A stretch of DNA of 64,000 bases from Bin75 sp965200435 (lineage in GTDB: Bacteria > Nitrospirota > Nitrospiria > Nitrospirales > UBA8639). Every line of letters starts with the position of its first letter. The first letter of the stretch is position 1. The notes beneath the pieces were generated by a model. The model was not told the origin of the DNA. It did no database searches and saw nothing but the letters and a program-made list of their open reading frames with translations. Shown piece after piece: positions 42,378-51,884 of the stretch. The stretch lies in NCBI GenBank assembly GCA_965200435.1, contig OZ241337.1, positions 248,001 through 312,000 of the forward strand, read 5' to 3'. Position numbers and translations under genes: made by a program.

Positions 42378-43301
42378 TTATTCGGTCAGCACGCGTCGCG
42401 CTTGCTGAACGTCCTGTGCGATCCGTTCGGCAAGCTGCCCGGAATCGTCAAACCGTTCATCGCCTCGAATGTATTGAAAAAACTGCACGGCAACGGGTTG
42501 TCCGTACAGGTGACAGGCGGCATCCAAGACGTGCACTTCCAGCAACCGCTCCCCTTCTCCAAACGTGGGCCGCGTCCCGATATAACTCACCGAGGGAAAC
42601 TCCGTCTTCTGCCATACCATCTTCGTGGCATACACCCCGTCGGGCGGGGTCACCAGGCCCTTGTCCGGTCTCAGGTTCGCCGTCCGGTAGCCCAACTCCT
42701 GCCCACGACGGGTGCCTTCAATCACCGTGCCCTTCAGGGCATACGGGCGTCCCAGACATTGCATGGCTTTTTCCATCTTCCCCGTTCGGATGAACTGGCG
42801 AATCCTGGTCGAACTCACGATCGTTTCCCGGAAACTGACGGGTTTCACCAAGTGAACCCGAAACCCAGCTTGTCCGGCCAAGGCGCGCAGGATTTCCGTG
42901 TTCCCCGCCCGGTCTTTGCCGAAGACAAAATGCTCTCCCACGAACAGATCTTTGACGCCCAACCCGTCCCTCAGGATCGAAAACACGAACTCTCGCGGAC
43001 TCAGTGCAGCAAAGGTTTTGGTGAAATTCAACACCACGAGGTGTTCAACGCCTTGCGCTTCGAACCAAGCCAATTTTTCAGAGGGGGACGTCAGAAATTG
43101 AAAGGTGATTCCCGGACTCAGCACCAACGCCGGGTGGGGATCGAAAGTCAACACCATCGGCGTTCCCTGGCGTTCACGCGCACATTGCACCACGGAGGCC
43201 AGTAATTGTCGATGCCCGAAGTGCTGTCCGTCAAAATTGCCGATGGTCAGAACCGGGTTAGGCGGCAGGGGAAGAGTTGGAAGCCCGCACGAAACCTTCA
43301 T
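42378..43301 (-). CDS. ribF: Bifunctional riboflavin kinase / FMN adenylyltransferase
   Basis: 307 residues. The N-terminal FAD synthetase has LTIGNFDGQHFGHRQLL and HFVFGKDRAGN. The C-terminal flavokinase has KGTVIEGTRRGQELGYRTANL and VHVLDAACHLYGQPVAVQFF. It makes FMN and FAD from riboflavin. ATG 43301 overlaps the hemB stop by four bases (ATGA), so it is coupled to hemB. Confidence 0.94.
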   Translation of the reverse strand: MKVSCGLPTLPLPPNPVLTIGNFDGQHFGHRQLLASVVQCARERQGTPMVLTFDPHPALVLSPGITFQFLTSPSEKLAWFEAQGVEHLVVLNFTKTFAALSPREFVFSILRDGLGVKDLFVGEHFVFGKDRAGNTEILRALAGQAGFRVHLVKPVSFRETIVSSTRIRQFIRTGKMEKAMQCLGRPYALKGTVIEGTRRGQELGYRTANLRPDKGLVTPPDGVYATKMVWQKTEFPSVSYIGTRPTFGEGERLLEVHVLDAACHLYGQPVAVQFFQYIRGDERFDDSGQLAERIAQDVQQARRVLTE

Positions 43302-44284
43302 GAGGTAGCGACGTTCAAGAACTTGGCGGCATCCTTGGCAAAATACGTGAGGATCAGGTCGGCACCGGCACGTTTGATGGACAGCAGCGTTTCGAACATC
43401 GCTTTGGACTCGTCCAGCCACCCTTGTCGCGCGGCGGCCTTGATCATGCTGTATTCACCACTGACCTGAAACGCCGCCACGGGCACGTCCACCTCGGTCC
43501 GCGTCCGCGCAATAATATCCAGATACGGCAGCGCCGGTTTGACCATGATGACGTCCGCCCCCTCCTCCACGTCGGTCCGCACTTCACGGACGGCTTCACG
43601 CGCATTGGCGGGATCCATTTGATACGAGCACCGATCTCCGAACGCCGGGACGGAATCGGCAGCTTCCCTGAATGGCGCATACAGACACGAGGCATACTTG
43701 GCGGCATAGGACATGATGGGCACGTGCTCGAATCCTCCTTGATCCAATTCGTCACGAATCGCCGCAACTCGCCCGTCCATCATGTCGGAAGGCGCCACCA
43801 TATCGGCCCCGGCTTCTGCGTGGGTTTTCGCCATCAGACGCAAACAGTCGAGTGTTTCATCGTTCAGGATGCGACCGTCTTTCACGATGCCGCAATGCCC
43901 ATGTGACGTGTACTCATCGATACAGACGTCCGTCACGACGAAAAGCCCGGGGAGATGGTCCTTGAGCGCGCGAACGGCCCGTTGCACGATCCCGTTCGGA
44001 TCGTAACCGGACGACCCGCGTTCATCCTTGTGATCGGGAATCCCGAACAGCATGACCGCCGGAATGCCCAGCATGTGGACGTCAGTCGCTTCCTCGATCA
44101 GACGATCGATCGACCACCGGAACTGGCCGGGCATCGACAGGATGGCCTCCTGCTGCTCAGTCCCTTCCTTCACGAACAAGGGATAAATCAGATTACCCGG
44201 CGCAAGCACGGTTTCCCGAACCATCCGACGAAGAGGCTCGGATTCACGCAAACGCCGCATTCGTTGACGAGGGAATCCCATCAT
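43298..44284 (-). CDS. hemB: Delta-aminolevulinic acid dehydratase (porphobilinogen synthase)
   Basis: 328 residues. Motifs: FVKEGTEQQEAILSMPGQFR, the metal loop VCIDEYTSHGHCG, MVAPSDMMDGRV, SYAAKYASCLYAPFREAA with the first Lys, and IMVKPALPYLD with the Schiff-base Lys. It condenses two ALA to porphobilinogen. The metal loop has the outer Cys residues but Asp where zinc-type enzymes have the middle Cys (CxC), so metal use is uncertain. Its product feeds HemC encoded 2 kb upstream. Confidence 0.94.
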   Translation of the reverse strand: MMGFPRQRMRRLRESEPLRRMVRETVLAPGNLIYPLFVKEGTEQQEAILSMPGQFRWSIDRLIEEATDVHMLGIPAVMLFGIPDHKDERGSSGYDPNGIVQRAVRALKDHLPGLFVVTDVCIDEYTSHGHCGIVKDGRILNDETLDCLRLMAKTHAEAGADMVAPSDMMDGRVAAIRDELDQGGFEHVPIMSYAAKYASCLYAPFREAADSVPAFGDRCSYQMDPANAREAVREVRTDVEEGADVIMVKPALPYLDIIARTRTEVDVPVAAFQVSGEYSMIKAAARQGWLDESKAMFETLLSIKRAGADLILTYFAKDAAKFLNVATS

Positions 44285-44360
44285 CCGGCCGAATGCGTGA
44301 GCGTTTCCCCTGCTTCCGATAGATCAAGCGAGAGCACCGCCGACATCACCAACGCCTCTA

Positions 44361-44753
44361 TCATTTCCTGGGCAAATTCGTCAAAAACACAACCAGATCC
44401 CGCACCGAGATCATCCCAATAAGTTGCCCGCCTCGCGAGACACCCAAATGCCGAACGTGTTCCTTGGCCATCAGGTCATTGGCATCCAACAGAGTCTTAT
44501 CTTCATCGATTTTCAGAACGGGCGCCGACATGATTTGTTCGACCGGTGTCCGCTCCGAATCCAATCCCGCCGCGACCGATCGCCGGACGAGATCCGTATC
44601 AGTCAAAATCCCGATCACCTCTTTATCCCTGGACACAAACACGCTGCCGATACCATTATCCTTCATAATGTCTGCCGCCTTACGGACACTGGTATCACGA
44701 TCAACCGTAATAAACTTTTCGGCAGGAACCATAAACGATTTCACCGGAACCAT
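44361..44753 (-). CDS. Two-CBS-domain protein
   Basis: 130 residues made of two CBS modules: FITVDRDTSVRKAADIMKDNGIGSVFVSRD and APVLKIDEDKTLLDANDLMAKEHVRHLGVSRGGQLIGMISVRDLV. Such pairs bind adenine nucleotides and often act as regulators. It lies between cobA/hemD and hemB on the same strand; a link to heme synthesis is only positional. ATG 44753 follows GGAGAATTTT. Confidence 0.88.
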   Translation of the reverse strand: MVPVKSFMVPAEKFITVDRDTSVRKAADIMKDNGIGSVFVSRDKEVIGILTDTDLVRRSVAAGLDSERTPVEQIMSAPVLKIDEDKTLLDANDLMAKEHVRHLGVSRGGQLIGMISVRDLVVFLTNLPRK

Positions 44754-44840
44754 AAAATTCTCCTTCGATTAACACCCGTCGTTAAACAAAGCATGCCCCA
44801 ATCTCCACGGTCTCAGGGGCCTTCGGCAATTCATATTCTC

Positions 44841-46382
44841 TTACGAGGGCACCTCGCGTCTCACGTAATCGACCAGCGACTGGACCAACGCCGGAATCGT
44901 GTTCTGCGCAGCCATGACGTGCACGTCGAAACCCATTTCTCGAATGGTTCTCGCCGTAATCGGTCCGATACTCGCAATAATCGTTCCATTCAGATGCTGT
45001 TTCACGTCACGGGCTCCGTCGAAAAGTTGAACGAAATGCCGAACGGTGGATGAACTGGCAAACGTGACAACGTCGATCGACCGGTCACGAAACAGTTGCC
45101 GAACGTGTTCCCGTTCGATCGCCGGCGCCACGGTTTTATAGACTTTCACGACTCGGACAAACGCCCCCATACGCTCCAATTCGTCCGGCAAAATTTCACG
45201 GGCTTGCGCCGCCCGAGCAAGCAACACGCGTTGACCCGACACGCCGGTGTTCTGCAGGGCTTCGATGAGTCCTTCGGCCTGGTACGTTTCCGGCACCAAA
45301 TCAGCCTCGATGCCGAAGCGTTTCACTTCCTCTGCCGTCCGGGGTCCGATGCAACAAACCCGCAACCCTGCCAACGCTCGCGCGTCGCGACCACAGTGCC
45401 ACAGGCGTTGCATAAATGCCTTTACCCCATTGACGCTGGTCAACACAAGCCATTGATAGGTGCCAAGTTGCTCGATGGCTTCATCAACTTCCGTCCAGTC
45501 GTCAGGGGCGGTGATGTCGATAGTCGGACATTCAACCGGTTCCCCGCCGCGAGCCCTGATCAGATTCGACAATTCCGAGGCCTGATTTTTGGCACGGGTG
45601 ACGAGTACGCGCTTTCCGAATAAAGGTTGCGTCTCAAACCAATTGAGTTGCTCGCGCAGCCGGACGACTTCCCCAACCACCATCACCGTCGGAGGGCGAA
45701 TATCGGCAGATTTTGCGCGGTCGACAATATCACGCAAAGTCCCAACCACCGTCCGTTGCGTGGGATAAGTCCCCCAGCGAATCAACGCCACGGGGGTCTC
45801 CACGAATTTCCCTTCCTCGACCAACCTGGAGACGATCATGGATAAATTCTTGACGCCCATCAAAAATACCAGCGTCCCCTCCGCGGCGGCGAACCGCGGC
45901 CACTCCAATACCGTCTCTTCCTTGGCCGGATCTTCATGGCCCGTGATAAAGGCCACGGTCGATGCCAGGGTTCGATGCGTAACGGGGATTCCCGCATACG
46001 CGGGGACCGCGACCGCCGAAGTCACGCCCGGCACCACTTCAAAGGGGACCCGGCGTTCAACGATCCACTCGGCTTCTTCCCCGCCCCGTCCGAACACGAA
46101 AGGATCTCCGCCCTTCAACCGGACCACGCACTTCCCTTCGCGAACCTTCTCCAGCATCAGGCGATTGATTTCATCCTGAGGCCGGTAGGTCCCGCACCCT
46201 CGGCGTCCCACGTAAATCCGCTCCGCCTCGGAGGAGGCGTAGTCCAACAACGCAGGATTGGCAAGGTGGTCGTACAACACGACGTCCGCCTCTTCAAGGC
46301 AGGCTTTGCCGCGTAGCGTCAGCAGACCGGGATCCCCCGGACCTGCCCCTACCAGGTAGACTTTAGATCGAAACCTGGCCAT
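44841..46382 (-). CDS. cobA-hemD: Uroporphyrinogen-III C-methyltransferase / uroporphyrinogen-III synthase fusion
   Basis: 513 residues. N-terminal SUMT domain: VYLVGAGPGDPGLLTLRGKA, DVVLYDHLANPALLDY, VVRLKGGDPFVFGRGGEEAE, VVPGVTSAVAVPAYAGIPVTHR. C-terminal HemD domain from about residue 255: GKRVLVTRAKNQASELSNLI ... DVVTFASSSTVRHFVQLFDG ... ASIGPITARTIREMG. It closes hydroxymethylbilane to uroporphyrinogen III and methylates it to precorrin-2, a branch leading to siroheme, heme d1 or cobalamin. It follows hemC by two bases. Confidence 0.94.
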   Translation of the reverse strand: MARFRSKVYLVGAGPGDPGLLTLRGKACLEEADVVLYDHLANPALLDYASSEAERIYVGRRGCGTYRPQDEINRLMLEKVREGKCVVRLKGGDPFVFGRGGEEAEWIVERRVPFEVVPGVTSAVAVPAYAGIPVTHRTLASTVAFITGHEDPAKEETVLEWPRFAAAEGTLVFLMGVKNLSMIVSRLVEEGKFVETPVALIRWGTYPTQRTVVGTLRDIVDRAKSADIRPPTVMVVGEVVRLREQLNWFETQPLFGKRVLVTRAKNQASELSNLIRARGGEPVECPTIDITAPDDWTEVDEAIEQLGTYQWLVLTSVNGVKAFMQRLWHCGRDARALAGLRVCCIGPRTAEEVKRFGIEADLVPETYQAEGLIEALQNTGVSGQRVLLARAAQAREILPDELERMGAFVRVVKVYKTVAPAIEREHVRQLFRDRSIDVVTFASSSTVRHFVQLFDGARDVKQHLNGTIIASIGPITARTIREMGFDVHVMAAQNTIPALVQSLVDYVRREVPS

Positions 46383-46384
46383 TT

Positions 46385-47332
46385 TTACGCACGTCCATAG
46401 ATTTGATCCAAAATAGGCTTTCCTCCCGCGTCCAGGATCCGCTCGGCCAGGGTCGTCCCGAGTGAGGCCGCCTGTTCCACCGGTCCCTCAATCCGGTCAC
46501 GAATGACGTGTGTTCCATCGATACTGGCAACAAGTCCCTCAAGCCGAACCGTGTGGTTCTCGACGCATGCATGGCCCGCGATCGGCACCTGACAGCCTCC
46601 CTCCAATCGATCCAGAAAGGCCCGTTCGGTCGAAACCGCAATGGAAGTCCGGGGATCGTTGATTGGGGCCAGCAACTCTCGAACAAACGTGTCATCCACG
46701 CGCGATTCGATCCCCAACGCTCCTTGACCGACAGCCGGAAGACTCAAGGCCGGAGGAAGATACTCCGTCACGTGACCGGCCTCTCCCAACCGGGAGAGCC
46801 CCGCCGCGGCCAGGACGATCGCATCAAACTCGCCTTCTTGAAGTTTTCGAAGGCGGGTGTTTACGTTGCCGCGAAGCATACCAACGACCAGGTCCGGCCG
46901 GTGAGCCAACAACTGGGCCTGCCGCCGAAGACTGCTGGTTCCCACCTTCGCACCTGCCGGAAGATCGCGGAACACCACGTGGGCTCTGGTCAACAAGGCA
47001 TCCCGGGCATCCTCCCGTACCGGAACACAGACAATGGCCAAACCCTCCGGCAACGCCGAAGGCACGTCTTTCATGCTGTGGACCGCGAGATCGATCTCTC
47101 CCCTGGATAACGCCTCCTCGATTTCCTTAACAAATAACCCTTTCCCGCCGATTTTGGCTAACGGCACGTCAAGAATTCTATCACCACTCGTTCGAATCCG
47201 TTGAAGCCTGATCGTTACGGACGGATCGATTGCCTGAAGTCGAGCCTGGACCCACTTCGCTTGCCAGAGTGCCAGTTGACTGCCGCGTGTTCCAATGACC
47301 AGAGACGTCCGCCGTCCATTCGCAAGACTCAC
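46385..47332 (-). CDS. hemC: Hydroxymethylbilane synthase (porphobilinogen deaminase)
   Basis: 315 residues. LVIGTRGSQLALWQAKWVQ, GKGLFVKEIEEALSRGEIDL, AVHSMKDVPS, VGTSSLRRQAQLLAHRPDL, VGMLRGNVNTRL, VGQGALGIESR, and the cofactor Cys in LEGGCQVPIAGHA. It polymerises four porphobilinogen units on a dipyrromethane cofactor. The start is GTG 47332. Confidence 0.95.
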   Translation of the reverse strand: MSLANGRRTSLVIGTRGSQLALWQAKWVQARLQAIDPSVTIRLQRIRTSGDRILDVPLAKIGGKGLFVKEIEEALSRGEIDLAVHSMKDVPSALPEGLAIVCVPVREDARDALLTRAHVVFRDLPAGAKVGTSSLRRQAQLLAHRPDLVVGMLRGNVNTRLRKLQEGEFDAIVLAAAGLSRLGEAGHVTEYLPPALSLPAVGQGALGIESRVDDTFVRELLAPINDPRTSIAVSTERAFLDRLEGGCQVPIAGHACVENHTVRLEGLVASIDGTHVIRDRIEGPVEQAASLGTTLAERILDAGGKPILDQIYGRA

Positions 47333-47393
47333 TCTGCATCCTTACGTATCAGAATTCCGTTATTACCCATCCAGCCCGGGACGGGCATCGACC

Positions 47394-48794
47394 CTACAAA
47401 CCCGAAGCCTGCCGGGAAATCCTTTCTTGCTCCGGCTCTTCGGGCGAAGGGGGGCAAAGCGCCTCCATTGCCGCGTCCCCTTCTTCCACATTCTGCGCGT
47501 CCCGGACGTATCCGTATTCCTTCCCCGGAAGACTTAAATCATAAAATCGTCTCGCCGCTTCGATGTACACCAACCCATTGGACGACTGGGCTGCCGATTT
47601 CAATGCCACCAATGGGCCGTGAAGCAGTTTATTGACGATCCCCGAGGCGAGACCTTCCACGGCTTCCTGCTGCTGCGGCGTCAATGTTCCAAGCCGGCTG
47701 AGGGCTTTCTGCAACTCGACCTGTTTCAGAGCATCCGCTCGTTTGCGCAACGCGATAATCGTGGGAGTCGCCCGTAAAGACTGGAACCACTGCCGGATGA
47801 CATCCACTTCGTCTTTGACGATAGCCTCAGCGCGGCTGGATTCCAGCCTGCGCTCTTCACGGTTCTGTTCGATGTGCGATTCAAGATCGTCGATATCGAA
47901 CAGAAACGCATTATCGACCGTCCGAACGTCCGGATCGATATTGCGGGGGACCGAGACGTCGATCAGAAAAATCGGACGGTTCCATCGTGCGCGAACCGCC
48001 TGTTCCACGTCCTCGGGACTGATCAGATAGTGGGACGCTCCGGTCGAACACAGCACGATATCGGCCCGGTGCATATTCGCGCGAAATTCTTCAAAGACAA
48101 TGGGCACTCCGTTAAACCAGGAGGCCATATCCGCTGCTCGAACCGGGTCCCGCGTGGTGAGCAACACCTCATGGACTCCGTGATTGACCAGATGTCGCGC
48201 GGCCAATTTGGCCATTTCGCCGGCCCCAACCAGCATAACCGTCCGGGCCGCCAGGTTGCTGAACACCTTCTTGGCCAGTTCGACTGCGGCATAGCTCACG
48301 GAAACCGCGTTTTCCGCGATCCGGGTTTCCGTGCGAACACGTTTGGCCACGGAGATCGCCTTTTTCACCACCTTGTTCAGAAGGACCCCGGTGGCATTAT
48401 GGGTCAAGGCATCCTGGAACGCATCCTTCACTTGGCGCAAAATCTGCGGTTCCCCCACCACCAGAGAGTCAAGACTCGACGCTACGCGAAACAGGTGGGT
48501 GATGGCCCGGTCCTCCGCGTGACAATACAGGCGAGGCAGTAAGTGTTCGGCAGACACCGAAAGATGCGTATCCACAAAAAATTCCTGGATGGCGGAAAAC
48601 CCTTGCTCCACATGATTGACAATCGCATAGACTTCAACGCGATTGCACGTCTGCAACAACATCCCCTCGCAAATGCCCTCGTGAGCCATGAGCCGGTTCA
48701 GGGCTTCGCCCATCCTGCTGTCGGGAACCACAAGGAGTTCTCGAAGCTCGACGGGAGCGGTTTTATGACTCAATCCGACGACGATGATATTCAT
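47394..48794 (-). CDS. hemA: Glutamyl-tRNA reductase
   Basis: 466 residues. Starts MNIIVVGLSHKTAPVELREL; catalytic Cys in LLQTCNRVEVYAI; SLVVGEPQILRQVKDAF; NADPH domain VMLVGAGEMAKLAARHL; helical dimerisation region LRKRADALKQVELQKALSRL. It starts C5-pathway tetrapyrrole synthesis from Glu-tRNA. ATG 48794 overlaps the ccsA stop as TGATG; the longer open frame upstream is antisense-like overlap with ccsA and is rejected. The C-terminus is extended by an acidic Pro/Glu-rich tail. Confidence 0.95.
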   Translation of the reverse strand: MNIIVVGLSHKTAPVELRELLVVPDSRMGEALNRLMAHEGICEGMLLQTCNRVEVYAIVNHVEQGFSAIQEFFVDTHLSVSAEHLLPRLYCHAEDRAITHLFRVASSLDSLVVGEPQILRQVKDAFQDALTHNATGVLLNKVVKKAISVAKRVRTETRIAENAVSVSYAAVELAKKVFSNLAARTVMLVGAGEMAKLAARHLVNHGVHEVLLTTRDPVRAADMASWFNGVPIVFEEFRANMHRADIVLCSTGASHYLISPEDVEQAVRARWNRPIFLIDVSVPRNIDPDVRTVDNAFLFDIDDLESHIEQNREERRLESSRAEAIVKDEVDVIRQWFQSLRATPTIIALRKRADALKQVELQKALSRLGTLTPQQQEAVEGLASGIVNKLLHGPLVALKSAAQSSNGLVYIEAARRFYDLSLPGKEYGYVRDAQNVEEGDAAMEALCPPSPEEPEQERISRQASGL

Positions 48795-49600
48795 CAGCTT
48801 ATGGGAAGACTGTTCCCCTTCAAAACGACCCCGAGAAACGTCAACAGGACGCCGGCGAATCCCACGATCGTCAGATAGGCTGCCTTTTTCGCTCTCCAGC
48901 CAACGGTCACCCGTCCCATGAGAACCACAAGATAAAATACCCACGTCACAAGCGCCCAAATCTGTTCGGGATTCCAGCTCACATAAGAACCCAACGTAAG
49001 CTGGGCGGACATGGCCCCCGTCAGAATCCCCAGGGTGAGGAACGGAAACCCCAACAAGATCGAGCGTTGGTTCAGCATGTCCAGGAAATCCAACGGCGGC
49101 AACTTAAAGGACAGCACGTTGAAGTGCTTGGATTTCAACAGCCGATCCTGCATCAGATACATCACCCCGGCGACAAAGGCCACGGCAAAACCGACGGCCC
49201 CCAACATGCTGAGTGTAACGTGAACCCACATCGCACGGAACATGGGTTGAAGAGCCGGGGTTTCCGAAGGCAGGATTGCCGTCGAGACCAGCGAAAGAAA
49301 GGCAATGGGCAACATGAAGACACCCAACACATGGAGCCGTTGGAGAAAGACGACCAACAGAAAGACCAGAACCAGGGACCATGAAAAGAACGTTAAGGCT
49401 TTATGGAACGTAACCCATTGCACTTCTTCTCCGGAAAAGATCTGAACGGCCAACACGACGCTATGAATGGCAAAACCGATACACGTCGCGGCAAAGGCCA
49501 CCCGGGCAAGAAACTCGGATCGCCGGAGCAGATACACCAAAGACAACAGGATCCCGATAAAGTACAACCCCAACGTTAGTTGCAGAAAGGCAACGGTCAT
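48794..49600 (-). CDS. ccsA: CcsA/HemX-type cytochrome c assembly membrane protein
   Basis: 268 residues with about eight membrane helices. WVHVTLSMLGAVGFAVAFVAGVMYLMQ and YVSWNPEQIWALVTWVFYL match the cytochrome c assembly (CcsA/HemX) family. HemX-type proteins encoded before hemA influence GluTR level, while CcsA proteins handle heme for c-type cytochromes; location favours HemX. First gene of the heme cluster, TGATG-coupled to hemA. Confidence 0.85.
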   Translation of the reverse strand: MTVAFLQLTLGLYFIGILLSLVYLLRRSEFLARVAFAATCIGFAIHSVVLAVQIFSGEEVQWVTFHKALTFFSWSLVLVFLLVVFLQRLHVLGVFMLPIAFLSLVSTAILPSETPALQPMFRAMWVHVTLSMLGAVGFAVAFVAGVMYLMQDRLLKSKHFNVLSFKLPPLDFLDMLNQRSILLGFPFLTLGILTGAMSAQLTLGSYVSWNPEQIWALVTWVFYLVVLMGRVTVGWRAKKAAYLTIVGFAGVLLTFLGVVLKGNSLPIS

Positions 49601-49735
49601 CGCGACACCGGAAAATGTTTCTATCGACCCAGTTTGAAAGTATAGATAGGCACTTTGCAGATAGCAACACAGGAAAGAGGCAAGCGGGACTTTCGAGGTC
49701 TCAACGTGCGGTGGCCCGGCGAGCCGGATGGTGGG

Positions 49736-50512
49736 TCAGCCGCCCGACCCTGCCGTGGCACCGCCGCACACGTTCACGACTTGGCCCGTAATCGACGCCG
49801 CTTCAGGTTGACACAGGAAAATCACCAGGGCGACCACTTCATCAACCTCCGCCATCCTCTTAATGGGAACCGCCGCAACGGCCTGGGCACGGAAATCTTC
49901 GACTGACATCCCCAGAACCGCTGCTGTTTCCTCGATACCCTGACGAGCCATATCGGTATCGACCCAGGTGGGACAGATGGCATTCACCGTGATCCCTCGT
50001 TCGGCTACCTCGAGCGCCAGAGCTTTGGTAAACCCCAGGACGCCATGTTTGGCAGTGCAATACGCCGCGTACCCGGGGACACCAAACCGGCCCAGGACGG
50101 AAGAGATATTGATCATGCGGCCAGGATCCTTCATGTGGGGCAACACGACTTTCGAGCAGAGATAGGAGCCCGTCAAATTCACGTCAAGAATGCTCAACCA
50201 ACGCGTATCATCAGGATCGTCTATCGGAGTCCGCCCTGACACACCGGCATTGTTGACCAGAATATCAATCCGTCCCCATTCATTCACGACGGATGCAACA
50301 AGTCGATCCACCTCGCCACGATTGGTCACGTCAGCGGGCACACCCATGGCACTGCCCCCGCGCTCCCGGATCCGGGCAACCGTTTGCTCAAGGAGGTCCG
50401 CGCGCCGCCCGCACACCGCAACGCGAACACCCTTATCCGCCAAACCCAGAGCGATGCCCTTGCCAATTCCTGATCCGCCCCCCGTGATCAGGGCCACCTG
50501 ACCTTTCAACAT
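49736..50512 (-). CDS. Short-chain dehydrogenase/reductase (FabG-like)
   Basis: 258 residues. Cofactor motif TGGGSGIGKGIALGL, NNAGVSG, catalytic Ser in INISSVLGRFG and Tyr/Lys in YAAYCTAK. The C-terminal end (ITGQVVNVCGGATAG) is typical of 3-oxoacyl-ACP reductase or 3-hydroxybutyrate dehydrogenase-type SDRs. R in VAVCGRRAD suggests NADP use. The substrate cannot be decided. ATG 50512. Confidence 0.9.
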   Translation of the reverse strand: MLKGQVALITGGGSGIGKGIALGLADKGVRVAVCGRRADLLEQTVARIRERGGSAMGVPADVTNRGEVDRLVASVVNEWGRIDILVNNAGVSGRTPIDDPDDTRWLSILDVNLTGSYLCSKVVLPHMKDPGRMINISSVLGRFGVPGYAAYCTAKHGVLGFTKALALEVAERGITVNAICPTWVDTDMARQGIEETAAVLGMSVEDFRAQAVAAVPIKRMAEVDEVVALVIFLCQPEAASITGQVVNVCGGATAGSGG

Positions 50513-50784
50513 CACCAGTTCCCTCCCTCGCTTACGGTACGCACAGAAGGTCTGCCCCCGACATTGTTGATCGGGGATCACATCATTCCTGAACAATAGA
50601 AGTCAATCCGGGCATCGCACGTGTCCCAGGTTTTTCGAAGGGGGAATCTCTCATTGAAAAAACAGCGTCTTCCCCTTTGACTCAGCATGACGAATGCTAG
50701 GGGCACCCCCTTTTTTGTCAATCAATGCCCGAACGTTTACAATGGCGGCCCATGCGTTTCCCCTGATCTACCTGAGGCCCTCTC

Positions 50785-51486
50785 ATGCCGGGAACCTTGT
50801 ATCTCGTCAGCACACCGATCGGAAACCTGGAAGATCTTACCTTCCGAGCCCATCGGATTTTACAGAACGTGTCGGTCATTGCGGCGGAAGACACCCGGCA
50901 TACCCAAACACTATGTCGCCATTACAAGATCCACACACCCCTGACGAGTTATCATGATTTCAACAAAGAAGAAAAAACTCCGGTCCTCCTGAAACTCCTC
51001 AGAGAAGAGAAAGCCATCGCCTTGGTTTCGGATGCCGGCACCCCACTCATTTCAGACCCTGGCTACTACCTGGTGACCCGAGCCATTACCGCCGATGTTC
51101 CGGTCGTTCCGGTTCCCGGTCCCTCTTCGGTCATCGCCGCCCTATCCGTGGCCGGATTACCCACCGACGCCTTCACGTTCATTGGATTTCTGCCCAAAAA
51201 AGCGGTAGCCCGTACCCGCCTCCTTCAAAGCCTTCAGGACGATTCCAAAACCATTATCCTGTTTGAAACACCTCATCGGATCAAGGCAACGCTGCTCACC
51301 ATCAAAGAAATCTTCGGAGACCGCCGGATCGCCATCGGCCGTGAACTCACCAAAGCCCACGAAGAAATTATTCGTGGCACCGCCCAGGACATTCTTTGCT
51401 CCAATCCATCACGAGTGTTCAAAGGGGAAATGACGCTTGTCGTCCAGGGAAAAGAGAAAAAGACAAAACGCACGAGACAGGCATAA
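50785..51486 (+). CDS. rsmI: 16S rRNA (cytidine1402-2'-O)-methyltransferase
   Basis: 233 residues. LYLVSTPIGNLEDLTFRA, AAEDTRHTQTLCRHY, ALVSDAGTPLISDPGYYLV, PVPGPSSVIAALSVAGLPTD, FETPHRIKATL and GRELTKAHEEI are the RsmI signatures. It methylates C1402 of 16S rRNA with SAM. It runs opposite to the heme cluster and ends 10 bp before the converging TusA-like gene. Confidence 0.95.
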   Translation: MPGTLYLVSTPIGNLEDLTFRAHRILQNVSVIAAEDTRHTQTLCRHYKIHTPLTSYHDFNKEEKTPVLLKLLREEKAIALVSDAGTPLISDPGYYLVTRAITADVPVVPVPGPSSVIAALSVAGLPTDAFTFIGFLPKKAVARTRLLQSLQDDSKTIILFETPHRIKATLLTIKEIFGDRRIAIGRELTKAHEEIIRGTAQDILCSNPSRVFKGEMTLVVQGKEKKTKRTRQA

Positions 51487-51496
51487 CAACCGGAAG

Positions 51497-51742
51497 TCAC
51501 TCATCGCCTTTTTGAATGAACACGCGATGATACGACCCTACCAACTCACGGCGAAGAATACTGTGGCCTTCATTTTCCACACTCTGGGGGACGTTTCTGA
51601 TGGGCTCACCATCATCCAGAAAGACCTCCAGGACCTGCCCGGGTTGCATGGTTTCAAGCCTCAGTTTGGTTTTAACAAAATTGTAAGGACAGATCACGCC
51701 GCGAAGGTCCAACAGCGCGTGGGGGTCAGCTTCTTGACTCAT
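51497..51742 (-). CDS. TusA-like sulfur-carrier protein
   Basis: 81 residues with the SirA/TusA fold: LLDLRGVICPYNFVKTKLRL, QVLEVFLDDGEPIRNVPQSV, ILRRELVGSYHRVFIQK. The sulfur-binding Cys is present but the usual CPxP motif reads CPYN. Sulfur relay is the family role; the partner is unknown. Confidence 0.82.
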   Translation of the reverse strand: MSQEADPHALLDLRGVICPYNFVKTKLRLETMQPGQVLEVFLDDGEPIRNVPQSVENEGHSILRRELVGSYHRVFIQKGDE

Positions 51743-51819
51743 GGTCTCCGGCCTCTTTCATATGGGTGAACCGATGAACGAAAGCGGTATTCGGTAATCT
51801 CGAAACCCACTCCACAAAC

Positions 51820-51857
51820 AAAGAGCGTGTCGGCGTCAACCACCGACACGCTCTTTG
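51820..51857. terminator. Strong terminator hairpin
   Basis: Arms AAAGAGCGTGTCGG and CCGACACGCTCTTT with a nine-base loop, with A/T ends on both sides. It lies 27 bp beyond the secreted-protein gene stop. Confidence 0.9.
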
Positions 51858-51884
51858 ACAACTCTTCCCGAGGGGATCAGTTCC

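Noticed and set aside
48795..48959. 55-codon upstream extension of hemA
   Set aside because: It overlaps the end of ccsA; the TGATG junction and MNIIVVGLSHKTAPVE start define hemA.
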